A DNA stretch of 64,000 bases from Neckera pumila (Eukaryota > Streptophyta > Bryopsida > Hypnales > Neckeraceae), in assembly GCA_963969595.1 (NCBI GenBank), contig OZ018409.1, positions 24,999,282 through 25,063,281 of the forward strand, in the 5' to 3' direction. Positions 63,393-64,000 of this stretch are shown here, piece after piece. Every line of letters starts with the position of its first letter. Position 1 is the first letter of the stretch. The notes under the pieces were generated by a model, which was not told the DNA's origin, did not search any database, and saw nothing but the letters and a program-made list of their open reading frames with translations. The position numbers and the translations under genes were made by a program.

Positions 63393-63790
63393 ATGGCAAC
63401 GATTCAAGCCAAGCGCGCGTCATTGCCTGCGACCCAATACTCGCAGCTTCATCCAGCTTTGGGCTTCAATCTCTCTCGCAGAATCGCGCTCCCGAGTGAA
63501 TTGGGGAAGCCGAGATTTCGAATTGTGGGCCGAGCGGGAAGCAAAGGGGATTCGTCTTGGGAACAAACAGATTCTCAGCCGATACGTTCACGCAATACTC
63601 GGGATACATTGCGGAGGCGGCCGTGGAGGAAGCGGATCAGCTGGACGAGTACAATGCGCAGAAGATTGCGATCGTGTTCACGCGGCGGCCTTTTCTGCTG
63701 GCGCGACGGTTCAGATTGCGGGGACGCTCGGGTAGTGGGCGGCTGTGAGATATGGCGATACGCTCTTGGGGAAGAAGGACACTAATTTCA
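63393..63790 (+). pseudogene. 5' exon of an ABC1K (aarF-domain) chloroplast kinase, frame broken
   Basis: ATG 63393 opens MATIQAKRASLPATQYS and continues as a Ser/Arg-rich stretch typical of a transit peptide. After about residue 58 the protein-like reading continues in another frame (FSADTFTQYSGYIAEAAVEE, around 63572-63631). After LLARR (about 63705) it moves to a third frame (VQIAGTLG, stop, WAAVRYGDTLLGKK), ending at a donor-like AAG|GTATGG near 63793. The segment resembles the N-terminal flank of plant ABC1K plastoglobule or thylakoid kinases. Two single-base losses plus an in-frame TAG at about 63734 separate the pieces. This may be a pseudogene, or assembly error may have broken a functional exon. 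The kinase domain lies beyond the window. Family call is moderate. Confidence 0.55.
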
Positions 63791-64000
63791 AGGTATGGCG
63801 AATTCGGGTGGCTGATTTTCTACGTGAATATTATTGTGTGCTGTGGATTCAGTCGAGATACAGTTTTTGACTGTAATTTTTATAAGTAATCCTTTCATGT
63901 CACTGCGGCATATAACGTTCTTTGGATCAGATTTGCTTCAGTCGCACTTATCACTGCAGCAACACGAATTAAGCTTGCATTTTCGACCAGCAGATCTACT

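Overview
The window is nuclear DNA from a land plant. Evidence: genes with many GT-AG introns, a type II metacaspase (a plant and green-algal class), a plant-type ALADIN nucleoporin, telo-box promoters, and CACTA, LINE and MITE elements. The AT-rich, MITE-saturated background and intron style do not identify the species. A bryophyte, lycophyte or fern is possible, but that is a guess.

Layout. Bases 1-22,000 hold no gene I recognise and are made of nested or adjacent small inverted-repeat elements. Bases 22,834-25,137 (minus) carry BCD1, a HIT zinc-finger box C/D snoRNP assembly factor, in 5 exons behind telo-box repeats. Bases 25,140-40,170 are again repeat-dominated: a MITE nested in a MITE, a long (TA)n tract, more TTAA-flanked elements and a few decayed ORFs. 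Bases 40,175-49,619 are a gene island. An 8-exon WD40 protein (minus) and a 14-exon ALADIN gene (plus) lie head-to-head across about 480 bp containing a palindromic telo-box. Bases 51,306-54,037 (plus) encode a 4-exon type II metacaspase with His86 and Cys139. Bases 54,564-57,700 (minus) are a LINE fragment split by a CACTA element. A second CACTA-like element lies at 59,809-60,884 and a PIF/Harbinger-like MITE at 62,561-62,925. From 63,393 the window opens into the first exon of a chloroplast-type ABC1K kinase whose frame is broken.

The most unusual content is a family of at least 17 elements of about 0.15-1.3 kb. Each has terminal inverted repeats reading approximately CCCCTAAAGGACC and abuts TTAA at the ends, the signature of piggyBac-type transposition. 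Some lie in gene introns, and two neighbouring pairs share one TTAA. Also notable are a predicted U12-type AT-AC intron and a predicted GC-AG intron in ALADIN. All exon models were built by eye from splice sites, reading phase and family knowledge; no search was run.
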